A stretch of DNA of 14,427 nt from Bdellovibrionales bacterium. GTDB taxonomy: Bacteria > Bdellovibrionota > Bdellovibrionia > Bdellovibrionales > UBA1609. Of the stretch, positions 12,731-14,427 are shown in pieces. Every line of letters begins with the position of its first letter. Position 1 is the first letter of the stretch. Below the pieces are notes generated by a model. That model did no database searches and had not been told where the DNA came from. It saw only the letters and a list, made by a program, of their open reading frames with translations. A program made the translations under genes and the position numbers. The DNA lies in contig JAGRAK010000018.1 of assembly GCA_020434645.1 (NCBI GenBank), positions 1-14,427 on the forward strand, written 5' to 3'.

Positions 12731-14278
12731 TTACTCACATTTAACAGGATCATTTGGGGTGCCGCCTTGCCAGCAATCAATATGGCCCGGTGAGCATCGC
12801 AAACGAATGTGCATGTGATCGTGATGCGCATCACTTGTTGTCATCAGTGTTTTAAACACGGCTTTATCTTGAGGAGAATTCTTATTATGTTCTTTTGCCC
12901 ACAAGCAAAGGCTTTGTTTAAGTGTCGTGTGAACAAATATCATATATACGGCAGGATCACCGCTGGGTAACTGAATGCTATTTAAATACTTTAGGTATTC
13001 AAAGTTGCAAGCGTAATCAAAAGAAGGGTTAACTTTACCATTTTTAAGCACGCTTCTTAGTTCATCGTTTGGTAGATAAGCTACGTCTGCATCAAGACCA
13101 TTTTGATGGCTTTTATGGTGCCCACATTTTTGCCCTTCGCAATTGCCGAAGTTTAAAGTGCCTCCGCCAGCTTGTGAAAGATTGCGAATGGCTAGGTAGC
13201 CGCAAGCTGGATTATTTATAGCAAACTCACGAGCGTTAACTTTAAAGAAGTCAGCTAAGTAGCCCGTGGTGTAGGCTTTTTTATCTTCACTTATACGATT
13301 AAATCCCTCCCCTTTTTTCGGAAAGAGCGTACCAAGGTCTGAAATTAAACCATTGTTAGGTCGTCTTTTTGCTCGCCCGCCCTCTGTTAAATTAAACGGA
13401 AAGCTCGATTGCGACGGCTCTACTAAGGTGATTGTTTTTTGCTGTGTAGATTCTTTTTTTACTGTGGTTGTCGGATTTTCTTTGGTTGCAGGTTTTTCTT
13501 GTTTCTCGGTATTTGTAGATTCTTTTTTTGTAGTGTTATCGACATCAGATTTTACAGTCATTAGAGGGTTTAAAAAATCATCCATAGGAGTAGGCGAAAC
13601 GTAACTTCCGTTGCCGTCAGAGACGAGGTTTTCTTCAATGCCATGAAGAGTCTCTTCTTGTTCTAATGTGTCTGCACTTTGCGTATTAGTTGAAGAAATA
13701 ACCGGTATGCTCTCGTTATTTGTGTTTTTTTTATCTTGAAGTTGAGATTTGATTTCACTTTGAGCAGGGCTAATATTGGGGTCAGCAATAAACTGTCGTT
13801 TTTCAATTTTACCATTTTGATTGTAATAAACATCCACATACATTTCTGGACAATCTTTTTTATTCGGACGGCTTAAGCATCGCGCATAACCCTTGATGCG
13901 ATCGCGGTCATTTACAGGGCTTGTGTCGCTGAGCCAGCTTTCAAGAAACTCATCAAATGTGCCCGCGATTTCGATCTCTTCTTTTGACTGACCTTGCACT
14001 CTTGTTACTTTAAAGTTTACAGTATTTTTACTCAGTGAAACCTGAACTCTAGGGTTTTCAAACCACACAAAATCCTGGTCTTTAGTGGCTTCATCTTGAG
14101 CTTGAATACTATAATCTGAAGGGCGAAGTTCAACCTCACTCCCCGTGCCTGGGTCACTATAGGTGTATTGTTTTTTAGGCGGTTCAAACTTTGCGCAACC
14201 AAAAGCAAATAAGGTAAATAATACTAAAACAACTGATTTTGCGCCAAAATTTGTCAGTTTTGATGAGCTATAATGCAT
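12731..14278 (-). CDS. mepA: MepA-like penicillin-insensitive murein endopeptidase, lipid-anchored, with long N-terminal extension
   Basis: MepA (peptidase M74) is a zinc LAS-type enzyme that cuts D-Ala-mDAP and mDAP-mDAP cross-links in peptidoglycan. The C-terminal 200 or so residues of this 515-residue protein show the family signature. SHQNGLDAD (390-398) carries the ligands His391 and Asp398, and HHDHMHIRLRC (485-495) carries His485, His488 and the ligand His490. NLSQAGGG upstream is also typical. The signal peptide ends FAFGC28, a probable lipid anchor. An extra region of unknown fold (about 40-180) and a Lys/Thr/Glu-rich linker (about 185-290) make it nearly twice the length of E. coli MepA (274 residues, from memory). 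ATG at 14278 is preceded by GGAGA at 8 bases. An AT-rich upstream region has a -10-like TATAAA (14304-14309) but no good -35 box. The extension could place the catalytic domain away from the membrane. Confidence 0.88.
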   Translation of the reverse strand: MHYSSSKLTNFGAKSVVLVLFTLFAFGCAKFEPPKKQYTYSDPGTGSEVELRPSDYSIQAQDEATKDQDFVWFENPRVQVSLSKNTVNFKVTRVQGQSKEEIEIAGTFDEFLESWLSDTSPVNDRDRIKGYARCLSRPNKKDCPEMYVDVYYNQNGKIEKRQFIADPNISPAQSEIKSQLQDKKNTNNESIPVISSTNTQSADTLEQEETLHGIEENLVSDGNGSYVSPTPMDDFLNPLMTVKSDVDNTTKKESTNTEKQEKPATKENPTTTVKKESTQQKTITLVEPSQSSFPFNLTEGGRAKRRPNNGLISDLGTLFPKKGEGFNRISEDKKAYTTGYLADFFKVNAREFAINNPACGYLAIRNLSQAGGGTLNFGNCEGQKCGHHKSHQNGLDADVAYLPNDELRSVLKNGKVNPSFDYACNFEYLKYLNSIQLPSGDPAVYMIFVHTTLKQSLCLWAKEHNKNSPQDKAVFKTLMTTSDAHHDHMHIRLRCSPGHIDCWQGGTPNDPVKCE

Positions 14279-14386
14279 TTATTAGTTCTCCGTTTATTCG
14301 TGATTTATATAGAGCAATTACAAGGCCAAAATAGAGGATGTCAGAATGTTAGACAGAAAATAGAACTTATATTTAGGAAATTCAGC

Positions 14387-14413
14387 TTTATTGTTGAATG
14401 AATAGACAATAAA
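14387..14413. repeat. AT-rich 8-bp inverted repeat upstream of the murein endopeptidase gene
   Basis: TTTATTGT and ACAATAAA are perfect inverted arms around an 11-base centre. It lies 109 bases upstream of the ATG. It could be an operator, or a weak terminator of a plus-strand transcript because an A/T run follows. The AT-rich context makes chance symmetry plausible. Confidence 0.3.
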
Positions 14414-14427
14414 AAAATATTTATTAT

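Noticed and set aside
13080..13140. CGHHK in the murein endopeptidase as a possible heme motif
   Set aside because: It lacks CxxCH spacing and lies in the conserved MepA zinc-site region.
13353..13604. Plus-strand 83-codon hydrophobic ORF opposite the linker of the murein endopeptidase
   Set aside because: Its Val/Phe/Ser-rich product is simply the complement of the Lys/Thr/Glu-rich low-complexity linker.
1..14427. CRISPR array, insertion sequence, tRNA or rRNA
   Set aside because: No regularly spaced repeats, transposase features, terminal inverted repeats of an insertion sequence or cloverleaf-like sequence were seen by eye on either strand.

Overview
The window looks like chromosomal DNA from a Bdellovibrio-like bacterium (Bdellovibrionota/Oligoflexia). 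I infer this from the lipoprotein signals ending in an unusual F-x-x-N-C-[SG] pattern, the many secreted and lipid-anchored proteins of unknown function, and a MepA-type murein endopeptidase. No rRNA, tRNA or other marker gene is present to confirm the placement. All convincing genes lie on the minus strand, so transcription runs from high to low coordinates.

Right part (14427 to about 11268): a lipid-anchored, long-linker MepA-like murein endopeptidase (12731-14278), then a stand-alone SAM-dependent methyltransferase of the N2227/carnosine N-methyltransferase type with a PqqD-like C-terminal tail (11268-12578). The methyltransferase contains a 12-base A tract.

Central part (11038 down to 2197): six tightly packed genes that look like one operon of envelope proteins. 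In order they are a diheme c-type lipoprotein (TTG start), a lipoprotein with a proline linker and a seven-repeat FG-GAP beta-propeller, a secreted LamG/ConA-like protein with a DUF1592/DUF1588/DUF1585-type CxxCH region, a small lipoprotein, a Tat-exported DUF1501-like protein, and a lipoprotein with a heme motif at each end around a Calx-beta-like domain. Gaps are -1, 48, 20, 33 and 3 bases. Four or five of the six genes share a G-run ribosome binding site (GGGGGA or close).

Left part: after a 9-bp hairpin and a separate TTGACA-type promoter comes a TTG-started protein with a signal peptide, two CxxCH heme motifs and a probable outer-membrane beta-barrel (442-2061). The last 441 bases hold no convincing large gene; one 45-codon plus-strand ORF with a promoter-like sequence is noted at low confidence.

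Taken together, the central operon and the barrel gene carry seven CxxCH motifs in four proteins. They combine heme binding, exposed adhesion-like domains (LamG, beta-propeller, Calx-beta), lipid anchoring, Tat export and an outer-membrane barrel. The family logic (CxxCH proteins paired with DUF1501/DUF1552-type Tat proteins) is known from genomes of Planctomycetes and Myxococcota, where the role is largely unassigned. A redox or surface-polymer-handling complex at the outer membrane is my inference and is the best candidate here for an undescribed system.
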